A stretch of 59,912 bases of DNA from Verrucomicrobiaceae bacterium (GTDB lineage Bacteria; Verrucomicrobiota; Verrucomicrobiia; Verrucomicrobiales; Verrucomicrobiaceae). The DNA lies in assembly GCA_019694165.1 (NCBI GenBank), contig JAIBCL010000038.1, positions 1 to 59,912 of the forward strand, written 5' to 3'. Below are positions 43,919 to 52,931 of this stretch, piece after piece. The translations under genes were made by a program, and so were the position numbers. Under the pieces are notes generated by a model. That model searched no databases, was not told the origin of the DNA, and worked only from the letters and a program-made list of their open reading frames with translations. Each line of letters begins with the position of its first letter. Position 1 is the stretch's first letter.

Positions 43919-45277
43919 TCACGCGGGAGGGTGCATCCGTGCGGATGCCTCCAGCCTGTGCAGCGCCGCGCGACCATAGCACCAGGTGCACAAGGCCGCG
44001 CTCCATGTCACGCCGAAGATGCCCCACCACACGCCCCACAGACCCCACGCGAGGTTGAAGGCGAGAAAATGGAATACCAGCACCGGCGCGACGACCTGCC
44101 GGTAGAGGCCGATCCAGAGGCCGAACAGGGGCCTTTTCAGTCCCTGCAACATGAAGACGGTCTGAAAGAGAATCACGTAGGCGCACATCGTGAAGCAGGC
44201 GATGCCGAGGTAATCGACGCCACGATCGATGACTTCCGCGTCATCCGTAAACGCGCGCATGAGCCACGCGCGAAGGAAGAACAGAGCCGCGCCGCCGGCC
44301 AGCATCATGGCGAGGCCGTACGTCACCGCCGTCCGCCACGCCTGTCGCACCCTGTCGAGCCTGCCCGCGCCGTTGTTCTGGCCCACGAGCGTGAGCGTGG
44401 CGAAGTTCAGGCCGATGGTGGGCAGGAGGATCATCTGCTCCACGCGCGTGGCGATGCCGTAGGCGGCCACGCCTTCCTTGCTGAAGCGGCTGACGAACCA
44501 GGTGATGACGAAAATGCCGAGAGCGACCGTGAGCATGTTCAGGCTTGCCGGGAGCGCCTGGCCGATGATCTCGCGCTGCACGCGCGCGTCCGGCTTGAAG
44601 CTAGATGCGCTGACTCCGTGCCACAGTTCCGTCCTCCGCACATGCGCGAAGATGTAGATGCAGCCCGCGAGCTGCACCACCACCGTGGCGATGGCGATGC
44701 CCGCCATGCCCAGCGCCGGCACGCCCGCGCCACCGTAGAGGAACCACGGGTCGAGCACGCAGTTCATCACAAAACCGCCGACGAGCGTGTTCCGAAACAC
44801 GCGGGTCTCGCCACGCGCATTGAGCACAGAGTTCATGGTCGTCTGGAGAATGAAAAACACGCTGCCCGCCATGATCCAGTTCATGTATTGGAGGGCGATG
44901 TCGAGATACGCACCGCTGGCACCGAGCAGCGCAAACAGCGCGGGAGCCGCGGCGAGGCCGGCGACGGTGAGCACCACACCGGCAATCAACGAGAAGACCA
45001 GCGCCTGCACGAAGACCGTGCGCGCCTTGTCCTTGTCGCCCGCGCCCATGGCGTTGGCGATCAAGGCCGTCGTGCCCTGGCCGGTGCCGTTGCCCACGGA
45101 CAGCAAGATGAAAAACACCGGAAACGACAGCGACAGTGCCGCCAGCGCGTCCGTGGAAATTTTTCCGCCGAAGTACGTGTCCACGAAGTTGAACATCGTG
45201 TTGAAGAAGAAGCCAACGCTCGCCGGCACCGCGATGCGGCGGATGAGATGCGGGATCGGAGCGGAGGTGAGGTCCAT
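43919..45277 (-). CDS. MATE-family multidrug/Na+ efflux protein
   Basis: A 452-aa inner-membrane transporter with about 12 membrane helices. It begins MDLTSAPIPHLIRRIAVPASVGFFFNTMFNFVDTYFGG, the typical MATE start in which helix 1 is followed by the VDTYF motif, and SLSFPVFFILLSVGNGTGQGTTALIANAMGAGD, which matches the conserved loop between helices 2 and 3. The second half repeats the pattern (IIGQALPASLNMLTVALG). Such proteins exchange cationic drugs or dyes for Na+ or H+. The open frame extends to 45433, but the extra 52 residues are Pro/His-rich and hydrophilic, so I start at 45277. It is convergent with rsuA; substrate unknown. Confidence 0.92.
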   Translation of the reverse strand: MDLTSAPIPHLIRRIAVPASVGFFFNTMFNFVDTYFGGKISTDALAALSLSFPVFFILLSVGNGTGQGTTALIANAMGAGDKDKARTVFVQALVFSLIAGVVLTVAGLAAAPALFALLGASGAYLDIALQYMNWIMAGSVFFILQTTMNSVLNARGETRVFRNTLVGGFVMNCVLDPWFLYGGAGVPALGMAGIAIATVVVQLAGCIYIFAHVRRTELWHGVSASSFKPDARVQREIIGQALPASLNMLTVALGIFVITWFVSRFSKEGVAAYGIATRVEQMILLPTIGLNFATLTLVGQNNGAGRLDRVRQAWRTAVTYGLAMMLAGGAALFFLRAWLMRAFTDDAEVIDRGVDYLGIACFTMCAYVILFQTVFMLQGLKRPLFGLWIGLYRQVVAPVLVFHFLAFNLAWGLWGVWWGIFGVTWSAALCTWCYGRAALHRLEASARMHPPA

Positions 45278-45502
45278 CGGAATGCGGGATACGGGATTCT
45301 GCGCTGGTGGATGATGACTGGAAGACAGGGGCGGCAGATGGTGAGGTGGCGCAGGGATTTGAATGGATAAGAACGGGCAGGCCCGATCACACCTCGACCA
45401 TCCCCGGCCAGCCGTCCATGAATCACCCGCCACATCTGCTGCGCATCCCTCATCGGCACCCTAAGATCGCACCGGGTCGCACCGTTGATGCTCGCGCCTG
45501 TC

Positions 45503-46093
45503 ATGCAACATCGCGCACTTTCAATTCTCCTGCCCGTCTTCGCCCTGCCGGCTTTCGCGTCCGACTACAAGAAGGACATCCAGCCGATTTTCAAGAAGCA
45601 CTGCTACGAGTGCCACAGCGAGGAGCGCAACAAACGGAAGGCGGGCCTTGTGTTCGACGACCTGCACACCCTGGCCAACGACATCGGGCCAAACGGCCAG
45701 GTGGTGCCGGGGAACCTCGAAGACAGCCATCTGTATGAGGTGATCACCAACGACACGGGTGCAAAGAATCATATGCCGCCGAGCAGCAAGGCGCAGCTCA
45801 GCAACGGCGACATCAAGAAGGTCGAAACCTGGATCAAAAGCGGCGCCTTTCTGGTGAATCCGGCCAGCGCGAAAGTGCAGGGGCTGGGCCAGCCGCCGCG
45901 CAAATGGCGGAACAAGGAGAACAAGGAGATCGAGGCCAGCTTCGTGAAGATAGACGGCGACAAGGTGGTGTTTCGCATGCCTGGCGGCGCTCTGGCGCCC
46001 TACCCCATCGCCAATCTCACGGCGGACAGCCAGATCCAGGTGCACAAGGCGCTGCTCGTCGCGGCGGGAGAGAAGCCGATGGATACAAAGTGA
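45503..46093 (+). CDS. Exported PSCyt1-like cytochrome with SHD1-like domain
   Basis: A 196-aa protein from the ATG at 45503 (TTG 45485 and ATG 45488 are upstream in frame). A signal peptide (MQHRALSILLPVFALPAFA) is followed by a cytochrome-like domain with one heme c site CYECH (residues about 34-38) and MPPSSKAQLS further on, like the N-terminal domain of the PSCyt1 genes. The C-terminal 55 residues (RKWRNKENKEIEASFVKIDGDKVVFRMPGGALAPYPIANLTADSQIQVHKAL) resemble the SHD1 domain found in many exported verrucomicrobial and planctomycete proteins. Role unknown; electron transfer or heme sensing is inference. It stands 25 nt before a DJ-1 family gene on the same strand, possibly co-transcribed. 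Confidence 0.8.
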   Translation: MQHRALSILLPVFALPAFASDYKKDIQPIFKKHCYECHSEERNKRKAGLVFDDLHTLANDIGPNGQVVPGNLEDSHLYEVITNDTGAKNHMPPSSKAQLSNGDIKKVETWIKSGAFLVNPASAKVQGLGQPPRKWRNKENKEIEASFVKIDGDKVVFRMPGGALAPYPIANLTADSQIQVHKALLVAAGEKPMDTK

Positions 46094-46118
46094 TAGACTT
46101 GCATCGTCTTGTTCCGCC

Positions 46119-46661
46119 ATGACCAAACGCGTTCTTTGCATCATCACCGACGGCTTCGAGGAGATCGAGACCGTGGCCCCCGTCGATCTCCTCCGCCGAG
46201 CGGGCGCCGAAGTCGTGGTGGCGGCGATCGGCGACGGCATCCACGTCACGGGCCGCTGCCACATCACCATGCACGCGGATGCGCGGCTCGATGATGTGAA
46301 GGATCAGCACTTCGACATGCTGCTCATTCCAGGCGGGCCGCATGTCGCCGCCTTGCGTGCCGACGGACGCGCCGCCGCCCTTGCAAAGTCGTACGCTGCC
46401 GCCGGCAGGCCCGTGGCTGCGATCTGTGCCGCGCCCACGGTGCTCAAGGATGCGGGCTTGCTTGAGGGACGCCGCCATACCTCGCACGTCGGCGTCGCTG
46501 AAGAACTGCCCGCGCGCATCGCGGACGAGCATGTGGTGGAGGATCGGGGCGTCATCACCTCCATGGGAGCAGGCACATCGGTGGAGTTCGGACTCCGCTT
46601 GATCCTCGCGTTGTTCGATCAGGCGAAGGTGGCGGAAGTAAGCCGCGGGATCATGCTTTGA
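46119..46661 (+). CDS. DJ-1/PfpI-family protein
   Basis: A 180-aa protein of the DJ-1/ThiJ/YajL superfamily. The N-terminus CIITDGFEEIETVAPVDLLRRAGAEV carries the conserved Glu (15), and the nucleophile elbow AAICAAPTVL gives Cys103. The later GTSVEFGLRLILALF helix closes the fold. Relatives act as protein/nucleotide deglycases or oxidative-stress chaperones; the exact activity is debated. The length and FEEIE wording put it nearer YajL/DJ-1 than the PfpI proteases. It is preceded by the SHD1-cytochrome gene. Confidence 0.9.
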   Translation: MTKRVLCIITDGFEEIETVAPVDLLRRAGAEVVVAAIGDGIHVTGRCHITMHADARLDDVKDQHFDMLLIPGGPHVAALRADGRAAALAKSYAAAGRPVAAICAAPTVLKDAGLLEGRRHTSHVGVAEELPARIADEHVVEDRGVITSMGAGTSVEFGLRLILALFDQAKVAEVSRGIML

Positions 46662-46680
46662 GGCGGCCGGCCACCGCTTT

Positions 46681-47163
46681 TCAGCGCGCATGTTTCAGGA
46701 TGTTCCGGTGGTAGATCTCAGCCTCCTTTTTGTGCAGCCACAGGCTCAGCCAGAAGGCTGCCGTGGCGGCCACGATGGTGAGGATGAGCAGGCCGCGGCC
46801 TTTGCCCGCCAGGCCGAACAACAGCGCCAGACCGCTGATGACGGACATGGCGTAAAACGCCCACGCGGTGTCCTTGCGGCGCGAAGTCTGCTCGCGGATC
46901 AGCGGTGCGAACGACGGATCGTGCATGGCGATCACGCGTGCCTGCGCTTTCTCGCGCAGCTCCACGTACGGCCACACGCTGCCCGATGACACGCAGACGA
47001 GCAGCAGCGCGAGCAGGCGCGATTTGTTCTCGCGGAACAGCAGTGATCCGCAAAGAAAAACCAGCCCCGCCGCGATGCCGAAGAGCGGCAGAGACTCGAG
47101 GAGCAGGTGCGCGTACTCCGGATCGCGCACGGTCTGCCAGAGATTGAGCGCTTCACGCCACAT
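46681..47163 (-). CDS. Four-helix membrane protein (hypothetical)
   Basis: Not recognised. The 160-aa protein has four likely membrane helices (about 25-45, 50-68, 98-120 and 126-146), with a charged loop between helices 2 and 3 (ELREKAQARVIAMHDPSFAPLIREQTSRRKD) and a basic C-terminus (HKKEAEIYHRNILKHAR). The length and topology do not match a family I can name. It begins 9 nt after the ruvB stop on the same strand, so it is probably translated from the ruvB transcript. The converging DJ-1 gene ends 19 nt away. Confidence 0.7.
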   Translation of the reverse strand: MWREALNLWQTVRDPEYAHLLLESLPLFGIAAGLVFLCGSLLFRENKSRLLALLLVCVSSGSVWPYVELREKAQARVIAMHDPSFAPLIREQTSRRKDTAWAFYAMSVISGLALLFGLAGKGRGLLILTIVAATAAFWLSLWLHKKEAEIYHRNILKHAR

Positions 47164-47172
47164 GGCCTGCGA

Positions 47173-48195
47173 CTAGAACAGCTCCGTCTGCGCGCTCACC
47201 GGCGGCATGAGGCCCAGCTTTTTGTAGGCGGCCGCCATCGCCACTCGACCGCGCGGCGTGCGCTTCAAATAACCCTGCATCACCAGATACGGCTCATGCA
47301 CGTCTTCGAGTGTCGAGGCGTCTTCACCGACGGCCACAGCGACGCTGTTCAGGCCGACCGGGCCGCCGTCAAATTTGCCGACGATGGCTTCGAGGATGCG
47401 CTTGTCCATCTCGTCGAGGCCGGTCTCGTCGATGTCGCGCATCGTCAGCGCCTGGCCCGCCACTTCCTCCGTCACGACATTCTGCGCCTTCACCTGCGCG
47501 AAGTCGCGCACCCAGCGCAGCAGATGATTCGCGATGCGCGGCGTGCCGCGCGACCGCCGCGCGATCTCCAGCGCGCCGCCCGGCTGCATCTCCACGCCGA
47601 GCAGACGCGCCGAGCGCAGCAAAATGTGCTGCAGCTCCTCCGTCGTGTAGTAGTCCAGCCGGTTCGGAATGCCGAAGCGCGAACGCATCGGTGCCGTGAG
47701 CATCCCCGCGCGCGTCGTCGCGCCGACGAGCGTGAACGGCGGCAGGTCGATGCGGATCGTGCGCGCCTTCGGCCCCTGGTCGATGATGATGTCCAGGCGG
47801 AAGTCCTCGATGGCCGGATACAGATACTCCTCGATGCTCGGATGCAGTCGGTGGATCTCGTCGATGAAAAGTACATCGCGATCCTGCAGGTTCGTCAAAA
47901 TTCCCGCGAGATCGCCCGCGCGCTCGATCTGCGGCCCGCTCGTCGTCTGCAATCGCGAACCGATCGCTGTTGCGATGAGGTTCGCCAGAGTCGTCTTCCC
48001 CAGTCCCGGCGGTCCGCACAGCAACACATGGTCGAGCGGCTCACCGCGTTGCTTTGCCGCCTCGATCATCACGAGGAGCTGCTCCTTCACCTTCGTCTGC
48101 CCATGAAACTCCGAAAAATCTCCCGGCCGCAGGGCGAGATCGAATGGCGAGTCAGGTGCGTTGAAGGCGTCGGTGTTCAAATCGAGTGCGGCCAT
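47173..48195 (-). CDS. ruvB: Holliday junction branch migration helicase RuvB
   Basis: AAA+ motor that, with RuvA, drives Holliday junction migration in recombination. The 340-aa protein has the standard length. The N-terminal LRPGDFSEFHGQTKVKEQL is the family start, Walker A GPPGLGKTT is at 61-69, Walker B DEIHRL at 112-117, and sensor I LVGATTRAGMLTAPMRSRFG. The C-terminal winged helix ends GRVAMAAAYKKLG. ruvA and ruvC are not in the window; separated ruv genes are common in this phylum. The upstream gap to the sigma-factor gene holds a long inverted repeat. Confidence 0.97.
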   Translation of the reverse strand: MAALDLNTDAFNAPDSPFDLALRPGDFSEFHGQTKVKEQLLVMIEAAKQRGEPLDHVLLCGPPGLGKTTLANLIATAIGSRLQTTSGPQIERAGDLAGILTNLQDRDVLFIDEIHRLHPSIEEYLYPAIEDFRLDIIIDQGPKARTIRIDLPPFTLVGATTRAGMLTAPMRSRFGIPNRLDYYTTEELQHILLRSARLLGVEMQPGGALEIARRSRGTPRIANHLLRWVRDFAQVKAQNVVTEEVAGQALTMRDIDETGLDEMDKRILEAIVGKFDGGPVGLNSVAVAVGEDASTLEDVHEPYLVMQGYLKRTPRGRVAMAAAYKKLGLMPPVSAQTELF

Positions 48196-48261
48196 CCTAT
48201 ATGCGACCGATCACATTTCCACCGCTTCCCTCCGCGCTCGAGTCGCTCAATCAGCTTCTTT

Positions 48262-48357
48262 GACAGGATTGCAGGATTTCCAGGATTCACATGATGTGAC
48301 TCAGACGTGTTTTCTTGAATTCCATCCTGTTGATCCTGCCAATCCTGTAATCCTGTC
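48262..48357. repeat. Inverted repeat made of CAGGATT units
   Basis: Arms at 48262-48296 and 48323-48357 (35 nt each) are reverse complements with six mismatches. Each arm contains several CAGGATT-like steps, so the element is both tandem and inverted. It fills the gap between the sigma-factor gene and ruvB. Similar GACAGGATT-type repeats are familiar from several Planctomycetes/Verrucomicrobia genomes (recollection, not checked). Confidence 0.75.
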
Positions 48358-48362
48358 CAGAA

Positions 48363-49094
48363 TCATTGCCGTCGAAACGCAGCGAGCAGATGGGCCAGTT
48401 CCGCCTCCACATCCTCGTCGCGCTCCACCGTCTGGCGCACTTCGGCGCGCAGAACTGTACGGTATTCATCCAGCAGCCGCGTCATCGCCACGCGCAGCGA
48501 TCCCTCGCTCATACCCAGTGCCGCCGCAATGCGCGGCGTGTCCTCGCCGCGCAGCGAACCGCCGTTCATCAACCCAGGCAGCAGAGCATCGTAGAGCTGC
48601 TCCTTGCCGCGTTCGCAAAAGCGCGCGCGCAGCTTGTCCTGGACTGCGCGCAGCAGCTCATGCGCCCACTTGCGTTCGAAGATGCGCTCGGGCGTGTCGG
48701 CGTCCGTGAGCTTCTCGCGCTGGAAGCGGTCCTCGGCCTCCGATGCTTCGCGCGCCGCCTCAATGCTGTCGTGCAAGCGCTCCCGCGCGTGGTCCCGATG
48801 CCAGTTCGCCAGAAAGCGTTGCAGCGCTGTGCATAGATAGCCACGCAGCCGCCCGTCGCCTGCTTCCAGGTCATTCAGCGACTCATTGCGCAGCAGCTTG
48901 CAGAAGAAATCGTGCAGCGCATCCTGCGCATCGTGATGCTCCAGCCCGCGCCGCCGGATGAAGCAGTAGAGCGGGTAGTGATACTGCGAGAACAGGTCGT
49001 TCAGCGCACGGCGCGCATCCGCCTCGTCAGCGCCGCGAATGCGGGGAATCAAAGACCACCGTGTGGCCGGAAACCTTTCATCGGGGGCAGGCAT
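48363..49094 (-). CDS. ECF-type RNA polymerase sigma factor
   Basis: A 243-aa sigma-70-family protein of extracytoplasmic-function type. It begins MPAPDERFPATRWSLIPRIRG, the TRWSL opening typical of planctomycete/verrucomicrobial ECF groups. Region 2 (about 33-70) contains the DLFSQYHYPLYCFIRRRGLEHHDAQDALHDFF core-binding/-10 segment. The C-terminal region 4 (about 185-225, IAAALGMSEGSLRVAMTRLLDEYRTVLRAEV) recognises the -35. Region 3 is missing, as expected. No anti-sigma factor is adjacent. It is downstream of a Kelch gene and a Ser/Thr kinase; some such ECFs are controlled by kinases (family knowledge). The start at 49094 is preferred over 49145 because conservation starts there. Confidence 0.92.
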   Translation of the reverse strand: MPAPDERFPATRWSLIPRIRGADEADARRALNDLFSQYHYPLYCFIRRRGLEHHDAQDALHDFFCKLLRNESLNDLEAGDGRLRGYLCTALQRFLANWHRDHARERLHDSIEAAREASEAEDRFQREKLTDADTPERIFERKWAHELLRAVQDKLRARFCERGKEQLYDALLPGLMNGGSLRGEDTPRIAAALGMSEGSLRVAMTRLLDEYRTVLRAEVRQTVERDEDVEAELAHLLAAFRRQ

Positions 49095-49098
49095 GACC

Positions 49099-49121
49099 GG
49101 ATCGAAGCAAAACTTCGATCC
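49099..49121 (-). promoter_or_regulatory. Perfect hairpin just before the sigma-factor start
   Basis: On the minus strand GGATCGAAG-TTTTG-CTTCGATCC gives a 9-bp stem without mismatch, ending 4 nt before the ATG at 49094. It would cover the ribosome entry region and could restrain translation of the sigma factor, or be a bound operator. Confidence 0.55.
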
Positions 49122-49217
49122 GTTGGCAAGCGGTTCGCCGGGCATTCGGCGGACTCGAATCTGGCAAGGCGATGGAGTGAGAAAGAGTGGACCGGAATCG
49201 AGTGCGCGTGGCCGCGC

Positions 49218-52200
49218 TCATGGAGCAGTGTCCAACGGATATTGCCTCAGACGCACAAACCTGTGGCCTGCCGTGCCGGCGGGCAGGGTGGCCTTGACGG
49301 TCTGGACGGTTCCGTTGTCGCTCAAGATGGTGTCCGTAAATCCTGCCGTGCTCCACGAGGGCACCCACGAACTTGACGAGAGATCGTCGCTCCACTCCAC
49401 CCAGATCAATCCGTCCGAGAAGGTGGCGTTGTGGAAGAACTGGTAATCGCCGGACAGACCCAAGGCCGCCGTGGCCCGCGTATAGACAAACTCGATCACG
49501 CTGCCATTGGGCGATAGCGCTCCGGTGACCGGCGACGACGTCGTGGGATTCGCACCGGTGTAGAACTCCAGAATGTTGACCATGCCGTCATGATCGGGAT
49601 CGGCATCGTCGGCAGCGTTGCCGGTGTTGCCTGCTGAACCAAACCACGTCTGCCGCCAGCTTTCCTGGACGGTCAGTCCCGTGCCCGTGAGCGTCAGCGT
49701 GAAAGGCGTGTAGTAGAACTGGCCGTCATTCGAGGCGATGGACAGCGTGGTGGTCCGCGCACCCGATGCCGAAGGCGTGAAGGTCACGGTGAATGTGGTG
49801 CTCCCGCCTGGCATCACTGTGGTGCTGCCGGGTGTTCCGATGGCGAAATCGGAAACATTGCCACCGCTCCGCGTGATGCTGGTGATGGTCAGTGGCGAGG
49901 TGAGAGGGAAGAAGTTGGCGTTCTTTATCGTGATCGTCTTCTGCACCGGGCTGCCCGTGAGCACACCGCCGAAGGAAACCGAACCGCCAGATCCAAGTGG
50001 TGTGCCCGCAGGCTGCTCGACGGACATGGTCGCGGACGCGAGGATGGTGCCGGTGAGGTTGACGTCGAAGGGTGCTTCATCGGGATCATTGCTCGCGATG
50101 TGAAGCTGGGCCGTCTTGGCTCCGGCGGTCGCACCCCCAAAGCCGAAATTCACCGTGAACGTGGTGCTCGCACCCGGCGCGAGGCTCGTCGCGGTGAAGC
50201 CGGAGATCGAAAATGCCAGGCTCCCTACCCCGTCGATTGAGGCCGACAATCCCGTCAACGAACCCGGCCCATCATTCCGAAGAGTGAACGTCCGCGAGAC
50301 ATAGCCCCACGTCGCGAGACTGCTGCCGAAATTGACGGTGCTGGTCCCATCGACGAGCACCGATCCGGCAGGCTGTTCCAGGGTGATGTCGGGCTGTGGC
50401 CCAGGCATCAAGACGATCGTCGAGGCGCTGGGAATCCCATTGGCATGGACCGTCGCCAAGGCATAACCCTGTGGCAGGGTGGTGACGAGCACAGAGGTAA
50501 AGGCAGTGGCGGATACGCTTGTGGTCGGATCGGATTGAAGGAAGACGCACTGCCCATTGTCGAGCCGGCGCAGTTGGACCACAGGGTAATTCGTGGGGGA
50601 GTCTTGTGATCCGTTGCCTCCCGACGCACTGCTGACGCCACGGAAACCCGTTCCCGTGAGCGTGAGCTTTCCAGCCGCGAACGAAGCGCTGCTAATCACC
50701 GGCTGAACAGCAACCGTGTATCCCAGGCCGGGATCGAACAGTTCAGCACTGGCGAGGGAACTTGGAATGGACGTTGAGCCTCCGGCAGCCAGGATTTTGC
50801 CATTGGGCAGCAGGGTGCAGGTTGGCCCTGCCCGGGCGGTGCCGAGAGACGCCGTCGCCGTCCAGGTGCCTGTTGCAGTGTCGTACACCTCGGTGCTGCT
50901 CAGTGAGCCGCTGTTATTCCCTCCGGCAACCAACACCCGGCCGTCTCGCAAAAGTACAGTGGCGGGCACGTTGCGGGCCGTGGTCATCGAACCTGCCGAG
51001 GTCCAAACACCCGTCGCAGAATCGTACAGTTCCGCGCTCGCCAAGTGAGTGGTGGAATTGCGCCCTCCGGCGATCAAGACCTTTCCATTGGGAAGAAGAG
51101 TGGCCGAGTGCAGATAGCGCGCAGCAGCGAGGCTTCCGGTGGTGCTCCAGGTGCCCGTGGACGGATCAAACAACTCGCAGCTTGAGAATGGCCCGCCCGC
51201 CCCGTCACCGCCGACCACCAGTACTTTGCCATTTGGCAGTAGAGTCGCGGTATGAAGTGATCTCGTCACGCTCGGCGCGGCGGTGGCCGCCCACGAGGTC
51301 GTCGTCGAGTCAAAAACCTCCGCACCCGTGCCTCCACCGACAATCAACACGCGACCGTCTGGCAGGAGTGACGCGGCGTGACCGTCCCGCGGCGTTGTCA
51401 TAGCTCCCCCTGAAACCCATGTTCCCGCGACGTAATCGTAAATCTCGCTGCTACTTAGTTGGCCCGATGACCCCGAACCTCCTGTCACCAGTACTTTGCC
51501 ATTCGTCAAAAGGGTGGCTGTGTGGCCTCCACGACCGGCGGCCATTGCTCCGGTATTCGCCCAAGTGCCAGCGGTCGGATTGAAAACTTGGGCAGAGGCC
51601 AGCGAACTCCCGCCCGCCACCAGAACCCTGCCGTTTGGCAACAGCGTAGCCGAATGGGAACTGCGTGCCGCCGACATGGATCCCGTGCTGCTCCAAGCGC
51701 CGTTGGCCGAATCAAAAAGCTCCGTACTGGTCTGGACGACACTGCCATTACCAAATCCCCCAATGACGAGAGCTTTGCCGCTGGGCAGTAGCGTGGCGGT
51801 ATGGTAGTAGCGATTGGAAGGGAGAGACGGGGGAGGGATACCCATGGCGTCGGTGACGGTCCAAGTTCCGGCCGCCGGATCGTAGAGTTCAGCACTGTCG
51901 AGGACTGTGACACTGAATGGTCCTGTGGGATCGTATAGTCCCCCGGTAACCAGCACCTTCCCGTTGGGCAGCAACGTGGCGGTATGAAAACCGCGCGCCG
52001 TCGTGAAGGAACCGGTGGCACTCCATGTGCCCGTGGCAGGGTCGTAAAGCTGAGCGCTTGTTAGCGAATCAAATCCACCATCGCCCCCACCCCCGGCAAC
52101 GAGTACTTTGCCGTTGGTCAAGAGAGTAGCGGTGTGGCCACCACGGGCACCAGTGACTGCACCAGTAGAACTCCACAGGCCAGTCGCCGGATCGTAGAGT

Positions 52201-52811
52201 TCACACGTTGAGAGTTGCGTAAAATCATTGCTCTTGCCTCCCGCAACGAGAACTTTGCCATTTGGCAGAAGAGTAGCGGTATGGGTGAAGCGCGGAGTGG
52301 AGAGGGATCCCGTGGCACTCCAAGTACCGGTGGCAGGGTCGTAGATCTCTGCGCTGGCCTCGAAGTCCGAAGGGGAGGTTCTGCCGCCAACCACCAGAAC
52401 CTTGCCATTGGGCAGCAGCGTAGCAGTGTGTTTCTCACGTCCGGTTATGAGGAAACCCGTCGTCGCCCATGTACCGGCATTCGGATCATAAAGCTCTGCA
52501 TCCCAACGACCTGCAAACAACACCTTGCCATTGGGAAGCGAAGTGGCGGTGTGATAGGAGTATCCAAAGGCGGAAGCTGGAGGGCTGGCAGCAGTCCAAG
52601 CTCCAGTAGTCGGATCATATAACTCAGCGCTGGTGAAGCTGCTGCCGCTGAAATTGCCACCCCCCAGAACAAGTACCTTGCCGCTGGGCAACAACGTGGC
52701 GGTATGCCCGCCGCGCTCAGTCGCAAGCGAGCCGGTAAAGATGAAAGTATTAGCTGCGTATGCGGGAGCCAGCGCGAATGCAACGAGGAAAAACAAAGGA
52801 ATGAGCCGCAT
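49218..52811 (-). CDS. Exported Kelch-repeat protein with choice-of-anchor domains
   Basis: An 1197-aa surface or secreted protein from the ATG at 52811 (52868 is in frame). The signal peptide is MRLIPLFFLVAFALAPAYA. It is followed by 14 Kelch/galactose-oxidase-like repeats of about 50 residues (about 24-687) built on the core HTATLLPNGKVLVAGG and closing with AELYDPATGTWSATG; they should form beta-propellers. Two beta-sandwich choice-of-anchor-D-like domains follow (about 805-920 and 921-1040), then a tail with DPDHDGMVNILEFYTG (calcium-loop-like). No sortase or PEP-CTERM signal is visible. It lies between the kinase and the sigma-factor gene and shares an upstream motif with the kinase. Likely ligand or adhesion role; unknown. 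Confidence 0.88.
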   Translation of the reverse strand: MRLIPLFFLVAFALAPAYAANTFIFTGSLATERGGHTATLLPSGKVLVLGGGNFSGSSFTSAELYDPTTGAWTAASPPASAFGYSYHTATSLPNGKVLFAGRWDAELYDPNAGTWATTGFLITGREKHTATLLPNGKVLVVGGRTSPSDFEASAEIYDPATGTWSATGSLSTPRFTHTATLLPNGKVLVAGGKSNDFTQLSTCELYDPATGLWSSTGAVTGARGGHTATLLTNGKVLVAGGGGDGGFDSLTSAQLYDPATGTWSATGSFTTARGFHTATLLPNGKVLVTGGLYDPTGPFSVTVLDSAELYDPAAGTWTVTDAMGIPPPSLPSNRYYHTATLLPSGKALVIGGFGNGSVVQTSTELFDSANGAWSSTGSMSAARSSHSATLLPNGRVLVAGGSSLASAQVFNPTAGTWANTGAMAAGRGGHTATLLTNGKVLVTGGSGSSGQLSSSEIYDYVAGTWVSGGAMTTPRDGHAASLLPDGRVLIVGGGTGAEVFDSTTTSWAATAAPSVTRSLHTATLLPNGKVLVVGGDGAGGPFSSCELFDPSTGTWSTTGSLAAARYLHSATLLPNGKVLIAGGRNSTTHLASAELYDSATGVWTSAGSMTTARNVPATVLLRDGRVLVAGGNNSGSLSSTEVYDTATGTWTATASLGTARAGPTCTLLPNGKILAAGGSTSIPSSLASAELFDPGLGYTVAVQPVISSASFAAGKLTLTGTGFRGVSSASGGNGSQDSPTNYPVVQLRRLDNGQCVFLQSDPTTSVSATAFTSVLVTTLPQGYALATVHANGIPSASTIVLMPGPQPDITLEQPAGSVLVDGTSTVNFGSSLATWGYVSRTFTLRNDGPGSLTGLSASIDGVGSLAFSISGFTATSLAPGASTTFTVNFGFGGATAGAKTAQLHIASNDPDEAPFDVNLTGTILASATMSVEQPAGTPLGSGGSVSFGGVLTGSPVQKTITIKNANFFPLTSPLTITSITRSGGNVSDFAIGTPGSTTVMPGGSTTFTVTFTPSASGARTTTLSIASNDGQFYYTPFTLTLTGTGLTVQESWRQTWFGSAGNTGNAADDADPDHDGMVNILEFYTGANPTTSSPVTGALSPNGSVIEFVYTRATAALGLSGDYQFFHNATFSDGLIWVEWSDDLSSSSWVPSWSTAGFTDTILSDNGTVQTVKATLPAGTAGHRFVRLRQYPLDTAP

Positions 52812-52931
52812 CGTATGCGCAGGACGGTCAGCAATGAACAGGGGTGGAAGCGATGGGTTCGTTTTCATGGCGGTAGGAGTGTGGATTCGGTCGAGTCAGG
52901 AAATTGGGAACATCGGGGTTTTGCGTGCAGA

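Noticed and set aside
43877..45370. 497-codon plus-strand frame opposite the MATE gene
   Set aside because: His/Arg/Glu-rich translation without motifs. The opposite strand encodes a clear 12-helix transporter, so this is a mirror frame of GC-rich coding DNA.
50750..52740. Regularly spaced repeated DNA that could be mistaken for a CRISPR or satellite array
   Set aside because: The period of about 150 bp or more varies and keeps the reading frame; the units are Kelch repeats of one protein.
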